This document shows, one piece after another, positions 7,114 to 12,974 of a stretch of 12,974 bases of DNA. The position numbers and the translations under genes are program-made. Numbering within the stretch: position 1 is the stretch's first letter; each line of letters begins with the position of its first letter. The stretch covers positions 1 through 12,974 of the forward strand of contig JACRDJ010000022.1 of NCBI GenBank assembly GCA_016218635.1, in the 5' to 3' direction. The notes under the pieces are model-generated. The model was not told where the DNA came from, searched no databases, and worked only from the letters and a program-made list of their open reading frames with translations. Origin of the DNA: Candidatus Iainarchaeum sp. (GTDB lineage: Archaea; Iainarchaeota; Iainarchaeia; Iainarchaeales; JAFGBZ01).

Positions 7114-7128
7114 TTTCTACAAGAAAAG
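7112..7128. repeat. 17-base palindrome just upstream of the TATA box
   Basis: CTTTTCT, a 3-base spacer and AGAAAAG form a perfect 7-bp inverted repeat touching the upstream edge of the TATA box at 7104-7113. The place suits a regulator of the minus-strand gene. It overlaps the left arm of the next inverted repeat by two bases, so the two could not fold at once. Confidence 0.35.
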
Positions 7129-7160
7129 AGGGGACTGCCGCCCGGAAGTCAGTCCTTTCT
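7127..7160. repeat. 11-bp inverted repeat / hairpin in divergent intergenic region
   Basis: AGAGGGGACTG (7127-7137) pairs with CAGTCCTTTCT (7150-7160): eleven pairs including two G-U, loop of 12 bases. It sits in the 193-base gap between two divergent genes. As RNA on the plus strand it would fold well; as DNA it could be a regulator site. I found no ORF in this gap. Confidence 0.4.
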
Positions 7161-7245
7161 GAATGGCTGAAATTCTTCCATAAAACCCATTTTTCAGGGG
7201 GTGGGTCCTACCCTGCATTCAAAAAAAAGAAAGGAAAGAAAAGCA

Positions 7246-7253
7246 CTTAAACC
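7246..7253 (+). promoter_or_regulatory. TATA-like box of GNAT-like gene B
   Basis: CTTAAACC is centred about 25 bases before the ATG at 7274, downstream of a purine-rich stretch. No SD precedes the ATG. Weak match, but the spacing agrees with the other leaderless candidates here. Confidence 0.3.
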
Positions 7254-7273
7254 AGATCCGTGCATAATTGGGC

Positions 7274-7813
7274 ATGGAGAAAAAAAACGGGTTCATTATC
7301 AGCAGGGATGTCGGCAGAGACGATTTCCGGCTCAGTACGGAAGCACATATTCCGCCCGGCAGCATTCTTTACAAATACCGGGTTTCCATCGGGCCGGACC
7401 CGGAAAAAAAAGGCGCATTATTTCTCACCGATGAACGCATTCAGGAAACTATTCATACGGTTAGAACGAAGCATGATATTGAACTGCCCCGCGCATTGGG
7501 TTCCGTCTGGCTCCGGGTTAATCCCTCTCACCGAAGAATCACCATCCTTGAAATGGATCCATTCGGCGAACACACCCCCCATGAAGCGCTTTCAGCGCCA
7601 TTCAAACGAAAGGGGTTTGCATCCCTGATCGAGCACGCCATTCATGAAAGCCTGCCGCCCCACTTTGGGCCATTTCGCATTCATACCCCTAACCCATCCC
7701 ATGAACGGAAGGAGCAATTCAGAAAATGGGGAATCGAACCAAAAAGCGAGCATTCCCTTCATGAATTCCGTGAAAGAATAAAGGATTACATGCACCGGAA
7801 AAAAATGAGATAA
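7274..7813 (+). CDS. GNAT-acetyltransferase-like protein B
   Basis: Predicted 179 residues starting MEKKNGFIISRDV; an in-frame TTG two codons earlier is less likely. Visible order: strand (YKYRVSIGP), helix (TDERIQETIHTVRT), strand (GSVWLRVNP), strand with MDPFGE, then KRKGFASLIEHAIHESL, which resembles the GNAT CoA pyrophosphate loop (R/Q-x-x-G-x-G/A) plus helix. Later comes NPSHERKEQFRKWGI, like the N..A..FY.K.GF element near the end of GNAT domains. GNAT enzymes transfer acetyl groups from acetyl-CoA to amines or proteins. The similarity is my reading from motifs, not a search result. It is a diverged paralogue of the protein at 5547-6226. Two A8 runs (7280-7287, 7404-7411) keep the frame. 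It converges on the methyltransferase gene with 41 bases between stops. Confidence 0.65.
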   Translation: MEKKNGFIISRDVGRDDFRLSTEAHIPPGSILYKYRVSIGPDPEKKGALFLTDERIQETIHTVRTKHDIELPRALGSVWLRVNPSHRRITILEMDPFGEHTPHEALSAPFKRKGFASLIEHAIHESLPPHFGPFRIHTPNPSHERKEQFRKWGIEPKSEHSLHEFRERIKDYMHRKKMR

Positions 7814-7821
7814 TCCATGGC

Positions 7822-7847
7822 GGGAAAAGAAAAGAGGGGAAAAACCC
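7822..7847 (-). terminator. T-rich terminator candidate of the purine operon
   Basis: Read on the minus strand just after the methyltransferase stop (7857-7855), this is a pyrimidine tract with T5, T4 and T4 runs separated by C-rich bases (GGGTTTTTCCCCTC...). Archaeal RNA polymerase stops at such oligo-T tracts without needing a hairpin. Confidence 0.45.
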
Positions 7848-7854
7848 GATCCCA

Positions 7855-8646
7855 TTAAGGACGGGAATGGGGAAGCCGCTGAACCAGCAGAATCGTGTCC
7901 GGAAAGACTCTTCCGCCAAAATGCAGGTTGAAGAATTTGGCTTTGAATCCCTGTTTGGCGAACGATCGTTCAATGTCCGGAAAGGGTTCCTTTTTGACAT
8001 CCGTAAAAGTATCAAATCCGGCAAACATAATCCCGCCGGGTTTGAGTGCGTGTGCATATTTAAGCAGATGATCCTTGCGGAGTTCAGGAAGCGTGTAATG
8101 GATGGATCCAAACATCGAGAAGATGGCATCCAGGGGTCTGTCGGGAACAAAGAATTCGGCGCCCGGCAATCCCAGTGAAGCGCTCTTGGGAACAACAAGT
8201 GCATCCAGTTCGCCGCTCTCTTTAAGACGCTCGAGTTCCGGAATGTGATGGATGGCCACCGCCGTTGTTTTCACGGGAACGCGGTTTTCGATGAGCTTTC
8301 TGCGCAGGGTCTGAATGAAGCGCCCTTTTCCGGGACCGTCTTCAAGTATTTCCAGTGGTTTTTTGGGCGAACACGGAATCATAGAAAGCACTTCAAGGAT
8401 CGTGGAAGCGACAAAACCTTTTCCGCGCACATGCTGCCACCAGGAAGAGCCGGACTGGGAACCGAAAAAAATCCGTAACGGTTTTCGGAAAAAATGGTTG
8501 TAGGAAACATAGTCCCGATGAGCGTTCCAATCCGGAGAAAGCAGTCCCAGTTGATTCAGGTGCCTGCTAAAAAAGGAAGGCGCTTTGGCAATTTTTTGTT
8601 CAATCCGCTTCACCCGTTCGGCGGAATGACGAAGGGGTTTTTTCAC
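7855..8646 (-). CDS. Class I SAM-dependent methyltransferase, last gene of pur operon
   Basis: Predicted 263 residues with a GTG start. Motif I is LEILEDGPGKGRF (about residues 98-110, the SAM-binding glycine loop), the motif IV-like stretch is LDAIFSMFGSIHYT (172-185), and KPGGIMFAGFD (202-212) matches the post-motif strand of Rossmann-fold methyltransferases. The first ~95 residues are basic and helical and may recognise the substrate, which I cannot identify (protein, RNA or small molecule). The GTG lies 6 bases after the purQ stop, and its SD (GGTGA, 8653-8657) overlaps that stop, so translation is tied to the purine operon. No membrane segment is seen. A role in purine synthesis is not implied by the family; the gene may simply be carried in the operon. 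Confidence 0.82.
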   Translation of the reverse strand: MKKPLRHSAERVKRIEQKIAKAPSFFSRHLNQLGLLSPDWNAHRDYVSYNHFFRKPLRIFFGSQSGSSWWQHVRGKGFVASTILEVLSMIPCSPKKPLEILEDGPGKGRFIQTLRRKLIENRVPVKTTAVAIHHIPELERLKESGELDALVVPKSASLGLPGAEFFVPDRPLDAIFSMFGSIHYTLPELRKDHLLKYAHALKPGGIMFAGFDTFTDVKKEPFPDIERSFAKQGFKAKFFNLHFGGRVFPDTILLVQRLPHSRP

Positions 8647-8652
8647 GGCCAG

Positions 8653-9393
8653 TCACCGTTTCAGGTGCGCGAACGCATTCTCGAAGAGTTTGAGTCCTTC
8701 CCCTTTTCCGGGATTCGGGTTGGCCGCGAATGCGGGGGACAAAATGGAGTAAAGGTTTCGTTCCGGGTGGGGCATTAATCCCAGCACGCGGCCGGATTCG
8801 TCCGTGATCCCGGCAATGTCGTCCACGGAACCGTTCGGGTTCTCCGTGTACTTGAACGCAATCTGGCGGTTGTGATAGAGTCTGCGGAGCACGGAAGTGT
8901 CCTTGGGCACAAACCGGCCCTCCCCGTGCGCAATCGGAACGTTGAGTTCATTAATGCCTTCCAGGAGCGGGCTCTTGGAGTGAACTTTTTTGAGCGTCAC
9001 CCACCGGCATTCGAAGCGGCCGGAAGCATTAAAGGTCAGCGTGGAAAGGGGCGCGGAATAGTTTCCGTTAAATCCGGGAAGTACGCCGGCCTTTGCAAGC
9101 ACCTGGAATCCGTTGCATACGCCTAACACCAGTCCGCCTCCGTCCACAAAGGATTTGAATTCTTCGGCCAGATTGAACCGAAGCAGGCTGGCCATGATTT
9201 TTCCGGAACCCAAATAGTCCCCGTGCAGGAATCCGCCCGGAAGCATCACAAACGAGTAATCCGAAAACCGTTTTTCTTTCTCCAAAAAACGCTTCACGTG
9301 CACCAGCTCCGTGCGAAACCCGGCCAGGGTCAGCGCCAAAACGGCTTCCTGGTCGCAGTTGGTTCCGGGTCCGCGCAATACTGCCGCGTTCAT
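8653..9393 (-). CDS. purQ: FGAM synthase glutaminase subunit PurQ
   Basis: Predicted 246 residues, slightly above the usual 220-235 of small PurQ. It is a class I glutamine amidotransferase: LPGGFLHGDY for the oxyanion region, GVCNGFQ with the nucleophile Cys93, PIAHGEGRF, and GLMPHPER with the catalytic pair His209/Glu211. It releases ammonia from glutamine and passes it to PurL, turning FGAR into FGAM in purine synthesis. The ATG at 9393 is 4 bases after the purL stop. Its SD (GGTGA, 9398-9402) includes that stop codon, so the two subunits are probably made in a coupled way. A stretch near residues 218-232 (SPAFAANPNPGKGEG) between the catalytic His and the last helix accounts for the extra length. 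Confidence 0.96.
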   Translation of the reverse strand: MNAAVLRGPGTNCDQEAVLALTLAGFRTELVHVKRFLEKEKRFSDYSFVMLPGGFLHGDYLGSGKIMASLLRFNLAEEFKSFVDGGGLVLGVCNGFQVLAKAGVLPGFNGNYSAPLSTLTFNASGRFECRWVTLKKVHSKSPLLEGINELNVPIAHGEGRFVPKDTSVLRRLYHNRQIAFKYTENPNGSVDDIAGITDESGRVLGLMPHPERNLYSILSPAFAANPNPGKGEGLKLFENAFAHLKR

Positions 9394-9397
9394 GATT

Positions 9398-11788
9398 TCA
9401 CCAGTCCAGGGTCCTCGTCCAGGCCGCTTTCAGGACCGGACAGGAAGAATCCAGCAGAAGTTCTCCGCGGGCTCCGCGGACCCGCAGGAAAGGTTCAGGA
9501 GTGACGGTTCCCACGCGGGCGAACGGGACTCCTTTAAGGAGCCGGCGGAAAGCGTTTTCGTGTTCGGCCTGCACTTCAATGAGGAAACGCGAATTGGATT
9601 CCGAGAAAAGTACTTCGTCCGCGCGCATTTTTTTCTCACCCAAAGGCACAAAGGAAAGATCGAGTTCAACCCCGTAAGGGGAAGCGAAAGCCATTTCAGC
9701 CGCGGCCACTGCCAGCCCGCCTTCGCTTAAGTCATGAATGGCACGCACCATGCGCGGAGCAAAGCGGACATTTTGCCGCGTGAGGCGGGAAACGGATTCA
9801 AATATTTTTTTGGCCTGCGCAAACCGGACCAGAGGAGGCATTCCCCCCGTTTTTCCCAGCACGTGCAGGTAATGGCTGCCTCCGAGTTCATTGAAAGTGG
9901 AACCCACCAGGTACACGGGGTTGCCGGCTTCCTTGAAATCCATGGACAACAGCGCGGAAGCGTCCGGCATCACGGAAACCGCGGAAATCAAAAGCGTTCC
10001 GGGAACTGAAATGGTCTTTTCCCCAATGCGGAATTCATTATAGAATGAATCCTTTCCGGAAATAAACGGGGTCCCGAAAGCCTGGGCCGTGTCATGGCAG
10101 CCTTGGGCGGTGCGCACCAGTGCCCCCAGTTTTCGGGGATCTGTGGGGTTGCCCCAGCAGAAATTATCCAGCAAAGCCAGGTGGTCAATGTTTCCTCCAA
10201 CGGACAGGGAATTGCGGATGGATTCATCAATCACGGAGGCCGCCATCCAGTACGGGTCAAGGTCTGAGTACCAGGGATTGATTCCATTGGAAAGCGTGAT
10301 GGCCAATGGCCGGTCAGGCAGGGGCTTAATCACCGCCGCATCCGCGGGACCGTCCCCCAGCCGGCCCACGAAGGGTTTTCCGATGGTGCCGCCCTGCACT
10401 TCGAAATCGTATTGGCGGACCGTGGATTCCTTGGAGGCTATGTTGGGGTGGGCCAGCAATTGGCGGAGAACCGCATTCAGGCCAGCCGGTTGGGAAAAGG
10501 AAGGAATGAAAAAAACGGGAGCACTCCATTCTGCCCGCTCGCAAAAGAGCGGAAGTCCTTCGTGCAGGAATCGGAGGTCCAGCACTCCGACCGTTTCCGT
10601 TCCATAAAATAACTCAATTTTTCCGGAGCCCGTGAAGGTGCCGAGCTCGAACGCTTCCACGTCCTCAAAGGCGCACAGTTCCCTGAATGCTTTCAAATGA
10701 GCAGGAGACACGGAGAGCACCATGCGTTCCTGGGATTCGGACACCCAGATTTCCCAGGGCAAAAGCCCCTGCTGCTTGAGGGGTGCGCGGTCCAGAAAAA
10801 CACGGGCACCCAGTCCCTGGGCCATTTCCCCGACCGCCGAACCGAATCCACCGGCCCCGAAGTCCGTGATGGCATTAAAGAGACGGCGGTCCCGTGCCTG
10901 CAGGATCACGTCCAGAACTTTTTTTTCCTCAATGGGATTGCCGATCTGCACCACGGAGGTTTCACTGACTTCGGATAATTCCGCGGAAGAAAACGTGGCT
11001 CCATGAATGCCGTCACGGCCGGTACGGCCTCCAATCACCACAATGGAATCACCCTTGCGGGGCCGTTTTTTTTCGGCGCCTCGCGGAATCAGGCCCACCG
11101 TTCCGCAGAAAACCAGCGGGTTGCCCAGAAAGCGTTCGTCAAAAAAAATGGAGCCATTCACGGTGGGAATGCCCATCGGATTTCCGTATTCTTTCACGCC
11201 CCGGCGGACTCCCTTAAAGACCCGTTTGGGGTGAAGGATTCCGGAAGGAACCAATGAAGCGTCCGTGCGCGGGTCCGCAAAACAGAACACGTCCGTGGAA
11301 GCAATGGGTTTGGCGCCCAGCCCGCATCCCAGAATGTCGCGGACCACGCCGCCTACTCCCGTGTTGGCGCCCGCATAAGGGTCCAGCGCACTGGGGTGAT
11401 TATGGGTTTCCACCTTGAAGGCCACCCCGAAATCCTTCGTAAATTCAATGATGCCCGCATTGTCCCAGAAAACCGACCACAGGAACTTCTTTTTTTTCGC
11501 AATACCGAGGGTGGCTTTCTTGATGGTGGACTTAAAGAGATTGCGGATGACCCGCTTTTTTCCGTTCTCCACCAACGTGATTTCGCCCGTGAATACCTTG
11601 TGCTTGCAGTGCTCGCTCCAGGTCTGGGCCAAGGACTCCAGTTCAATGCGGGACGGATTGCGTTTAAGCTTAAGAAAATGGGATGCGATGACCTTCATTT
11701 CCGTTTCGTTCAGTGACCAGCCCATCTGCCGGCTGAGTTCCATCAACTGATGTCCGCTTCGGCCCGCTAAAACGATTTCATCGTTCAT
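9398..11788 (-). CDS. purL: FGAM synthase large subunit PurL
   Basis: Predicted 796 residues, longer than classic small PurL (~600-740). Key motifs: QTWSEHCKHKVF (His60, ATP/substrate site), VETHNHPSALDPYAGANTG (Glu127, His131), GGRTGRDGIHGATFSS (253-268), DFGAGGFGSAVGEMAQGLGA (309-328) and SESQERM (350-356). The second AIRS-like half follows with ISGKDSFYNEF and HDLSEGGLAVAAAEMAFASP. It is the ATP-dependent synthetase that makes FGAM with PurQ and PurS. The start was placed at ATG 11788: GAGG (11796-11799) lies 7 bases upstream, the N-terminus fits, and it overlaps the purS stop by 11 bases; a TTG at 11821 is less likely. The sequence style resembles the PurL part of certain bacterial PurSL fusions, so a bacterial origin by transfer is possible. 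Confidence 0.96.
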   Translation of the reverse strand: MNDEIVLAGRSGHQLMELSRQMGWSLNETEMKVIASHFLKLKRNPSRIELESLAQTWSEHCKHKVFTGEITLVENGKKRVIRNLFKSTIKKATLGIAKKKKFLWSVFWDNAGIIEFTKDFGVAFKVETHNHPSALDPYAGANTGVGGVVRDILGCGLGAKPIASTDVFCFADPRTDASLVPSGILHPKRVFKGVRRGVKEYGNPMGIPTVNGSIFFDERFLGNPLVFCGTVGLIPRGAEKKRPRKGDSIVVIGGRTGRDGIHGATFSSAELSEVSETSVVQIGNPIEEKKVLDVILQARDRRLFNAITDFGAGGFGSAVGEMAQGLGARVFLDRAPLKQQGLLPWEIWVSESQERMVLSVSPAHLKAFRELCAFEDVEAFELGTFTGSGKIELFYGTETVGVLDLRFLHEGLPLFCERAEWSAPVFFIPSFSQPAGLNAVLRQLLAHPNIASKESTVRQYDFEVQGGTIGKPFVGRLGDGPADAAVIKPLPDRPLAITLSNGINPWYSDLDPYWMAASVIDESIRNSLSVGGNIDHLALLDNFCWGNPTDPRKLGALVRTAQGCHDTAQAFGTPFISGKDSFYNEFRIGEKTISVPGTLLISAVSVMPDASALLSMDFKEAGNPVYLVGSTFNELGGSHYLHVLGKTGGMPPLVRFAQAKKIFESVSRLTRQNVRFAPRMVRAIHDLSEGGLAVAAAEMAFASPYGVELDLSFVPLGEKKMRADEVLFSESNSRFLIEVQAEHENAFRRLLKGVPFARVGTVTPEPFLRVRGARGELLLDSSCPVLKAAWTRTLDW

Positions 11789-12257
11789 TTGCTTTCCTCT
11801 GCATAATAGTATAATGCTCAATCAGGGGATTAGCCAGGAGTTTGGTGCATATTTTTTCCGCCTGGACCAGGGTCAGCCGGCCGTGAAGTACGTACTGGCG
11901 GATGTTATGGATGCGGAGGTCCGCGGGCGCGGAGGGAATCATCTGGCGGACCGCATACGCAGCCATCTCACCCACATTATCCAGCACCCCTCCATGAAAG
12001 CGCACCTCAATCTTGAAATCAAACCGGGACCGCAGGGGGCGGCCAATGGAAACCGTCTGCGTAATGGGGTCTGAAAACAGGTTTTCGGCCAGAAAAAACA
12101 AATCCTTGGAGGAAAAACCGGGCTCGGATTCAAATACGTCCACAAATTCAACGGAATTCACCCGGACTCCGAGGTCTTCCTGCAGGGAAGCCCTTACCCC
12201 CTGCCCGGCCACATCGTCCTCCAGATGGCGATAACCCACTTCAATGCGCTGCAACAA
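11778..12257 (-). CDS. purS: Double-domain PurS subunit of FGAM synthase
   Basis: Predicted 159 residues, about twice the usual ~80 of PurS. Domain 1 (1-73) starts MLQRIEVGYRHLEDDVAGQG and has LFSDPITQTVSI at its end. Domain 2 (about 77-155) contains IEVRFHGGVLDNVGEMAA, IRQYVLHG and KICTKLLANPLIEHY, the last matching the classic PurS C-terminus. Normal PurS is a homodimer that bridges PurL and PurQ; this protein looks like a covalent PurS dimer, as in the N-terminal region of large FGAM synthases and of bacterial PurSL fusions. No ATG exists near the N-terminus. TTG at 12257 or 12254 is the likely start, just after a G-rich stretch (GGGGG, SD-like), and an in-frame stop at 12267-12269 excludes a longer one. 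First gene of the pur operon; the stop overlaps the purL start. Confidence 0.88.
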   Translation of the reverse strand: MLQRIEVGYRHLEDDVAGQGVRASLQEDLGVRVNSVEFVDVFESEPGFSSKDLFFLAENLFSDPITQTVSIGRPLRSRFDFKIEVRFHGGVLDNVGEMAAYAVRQMIPSAPADLRIHNIRQYVLHGRLTLVQAEKICTKLLANPLIEHYTIMQRKANER

Positions 12258-12285
12258 GACCCCCGTTTATTCAAGGAACCGACAG

Positions 12286-12294
12286 CATTTAAAG
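12286..12294 (-). promoter_or_regulatory. TATA-like box of the purS-purL-purQ operon
   Basis: The minus strand reads CTTTAAATG, ending a T-rich run. Transcription start would fall near 12264, giving a leader of under 10 bases with the GGGGG SD-like stretch before TTG 12257. Confidence 0.5.
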
Positions 12295-12490
12295 AAAAAC
12301 GCAACTGCTACATTAATCAGGCGGACAGACCGTTCGCAACCGGCTCCATTGAAACTGTCCAGAGATAACTGAATTTCAAAAGACGCGACATTAGCAGAAC
12401 GCCTTATTCCGGCTTTTGCCAACCTTTCTCGGTGTTGGAAGACCGGATAAATACCGAAAAACAAAGACTTTCAACGAAGCCTTCGCAACC
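12295..12490. other. Intergenic stretch between divergent purS and purF promoters
   Basis: About 200 bases between the two promoters. An open frame on the minus strand (12464-12267) crosses the purS promoter and has no family features, so I do not call it. I looked for tRNA T-loops, boxes C/D of guide RNAs and repeats, and saw none that hold up. An AT-rich ATAAATACC at about 12445-12453 resembles a TATA box but has no gene at the right distance. Confidence 0.4.
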
Positions 12491-12493
12491 CCC

Positions 12494-12504
12494 CTTTTTA
12501 TTAA
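12494..12504 (+). promoter_or_regulatory. TATA-like box of purF
   Basis: CTTTTTATTAA-like sequence, with transcription expected to begin about 26 bases on, near 12525. This leaves a leader of about 19 bases that holds the GGTGGTGAT SD region before GTG 12544. Confidence 0.45.
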
Positions 12505-12510
12505 TCCCTT

Positions 12511-12525
12511 ATCACTATTAGTGAT
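12511..12525. promoter_or_regulatory. Perfect 15-base palindrome, purF operator candidate
   Basis: ATCACTA-T-TAGTGAT is a perfect 7-bp inverted repeat around one base. It lies between the likely purF TATA box and its transcription start, the classic place for an archaeal repressor. I saw no second copy near purS. The regulator is not encoded in the window. Confidence 0.55.
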
Positions 12526-12543
12526 TTATCGCTTGGTGGTGAT

Positions 12544-12974
12544 GTGGGGGACGAAGTACACGAAGAATGCGGTGTCGCCGCGGTTTATCTCAAGAAACCC
12601 CTTAAGGACTATCCGTCCGGAGGCGCTTCCCGATACCTTTTCAAGATGCTGCTTCAGCTTCAGCACCGCGGGCAATTGAGTGCCGGAATCAGCACCTATG
12701 ATCCGGACCGCCCCATGCTCATTCAGACATATAAAAAACTGGGAACCGTATACGATGCGTTTGAAACCAAGATTCCCAATCAGGCCCAAAACCTCATGAA
12801 GAAATACGACGGAATCGCCGGCATCGGCCACGTCCGCTATGCCACCATGGGCTCGGATGACATTGAGTACGCGCACCCCATGGAACGCCAGCACGGACGC
12901 AAATGGAAATGGTTCACGCTGGCCATGAACGGAAACATCGCCAATTACTTTGAATTACGCAAGCGCCTGCAGGA
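12544..12974 (+). CDS. purF: Amidophosphoribosyltransferase PurF (5' part, cut by window edge)
   Basis: 143 complete codons are visible and the frame is open at the right edge. MGDEVHEECGVAAVYL puts the N-terminal nucleophile at Cys9 after a short propeptide, as in class II (Ntn) glutamine amidotransferases. Then come LQHRGQLSAGI, GIGHVRYATMGSDD and AMNGNIANYFELRKRL. The Arg of HVRY and the Asn-Gly of MNGN match the glutamine-binding and oxyanion residues. HRGQL and AMNG differ from HRGQE and AHNG of common PurF; I recall these features from a separate bacterial PurF subfamily. The enzyme uses glutamine and PRPP to make phosphoribosylamine, the first step of purine synthesis. The GTG at 12544 has GGTGGTGAT directly before it as SD, and an in-frame stop at 12502 limits the N-terminus. 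The phosphoribosyltransferase domain lies beyond the window. Confidence 0.9.
   Translation, partial: MGDEVHEECGVAAVYLKKPLKDYPSGGASRYLFKMLLQLQHRGQLSAGISTYDPDRPMLIQTYKKLGTVYDAFETKIPNQAQNLMKKYDGIAGIGHVRYATMGSDDIEYAHPMERQHGRKWKWFTLAMNGNIANYFELRKRLQ

Noticed and set aside
11789..11821. TTG start giving purL eleven extra residues
   Set aside because: The ATG at 11788 has GAGG 7 bases upstream and a normal N-terminus; the extra residues look like out-of-frame purS.
12325..12350. GTTCGCAAC resembling a tRNA T-loop
   Set aside because: The conserved A after the purine is missing and neither T-stem nor anticodon arm can be formed around it.
12267..12464. 65-residue minus-strand frame upstream of purS
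   Set aside because: It covers the purS TATA box, has no SD or family features, and its composition looks random.
12568..12940. HRGQL and AMNG in PurF read as loss of catalytic residues
   Set aside because: Nucleophile Cys, HVRY Arg and Asn-Gly are present; the changes fit a known-looking PurF subfamily rather than inactivation.
1..12974. CRISPR arrays, insertion sequences, rRNA, toxin-antitoxin pairs
   Set aside because: No spaced repeats, transposase motifs, terminal repeats with target duplications or rRNA-like sequence were seen on either strand.

Overview
The window looks archaeal. One gene encodes a pilin-like protein with an archaeal class III signal peptide. Several genes have an AT-rich TATA-like box about 23-30 bases before the start codon and no Shine-Dalgarno (SD) site, which suggests leaderless transcripts, while genes inside operons carry SD sites. 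Lineage-specific small proteins point to an uncultured, possibly DPANN-type archaeon (Diapherotrites/Micrarchaeota-like); this is a guess from gene style. DNA is moderately GC-rich, genes are tightly packed, and I saw no tRNA, rRNA, CRISPR array or transposon.

Left part (1-5515). The 3' end of a DHFR/RibD-like reductase gene enters from the left edge. Facing it on the minus strand is a row transcribed leftward: a 55-residue conserved small protein (too short for usual ORF cut-offs), tldD, pmbA/tldE (joined to tldD by an ATGA stop/start overlap) and the pilin-like gene, which seems to have its own promoter. A DHH phosphoesterase gene diverges from the small gene; one AT-rich box lies at workable distances for both.

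Middle part (5547-7813). This is an island of three genes I cannot assign to named families. Two plus-strand genes (5547-6226 and 7274-7813) encode diverged paralogues of a protein with GNAT-acetyltransferase-like features. A minus-strand gene (7080-6228) lies between them. The first paralogue and the minus-strand gene are each broken by one base at a seven-base homopolymer. In the first paralogue the site is an A_AAA_AAG heptamer in the correct phase for -1 ribosomal frameshifting. The promoter region of the minus-strand gene is rich in palindromes.

Right part (7855-12974). A minus-strand purine operon runs purS-purL-purQ-methyltransferase, with starts overlapping or within 10 bases of the preceding stop. 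Divergent from it is the 5' part of purF. PurS, PurL and PurQ form FGAM synthase (step 4 of IMP synthesis) and PurF catalyses step 1. PurS is a double-domain protein of 159 residues, similar to the N-terminal part of some bacterial PurSL fusions, but here separate from PurL. A perfect 15-base palindrome between the likely TATA box and the purF start is a good operator candidate.
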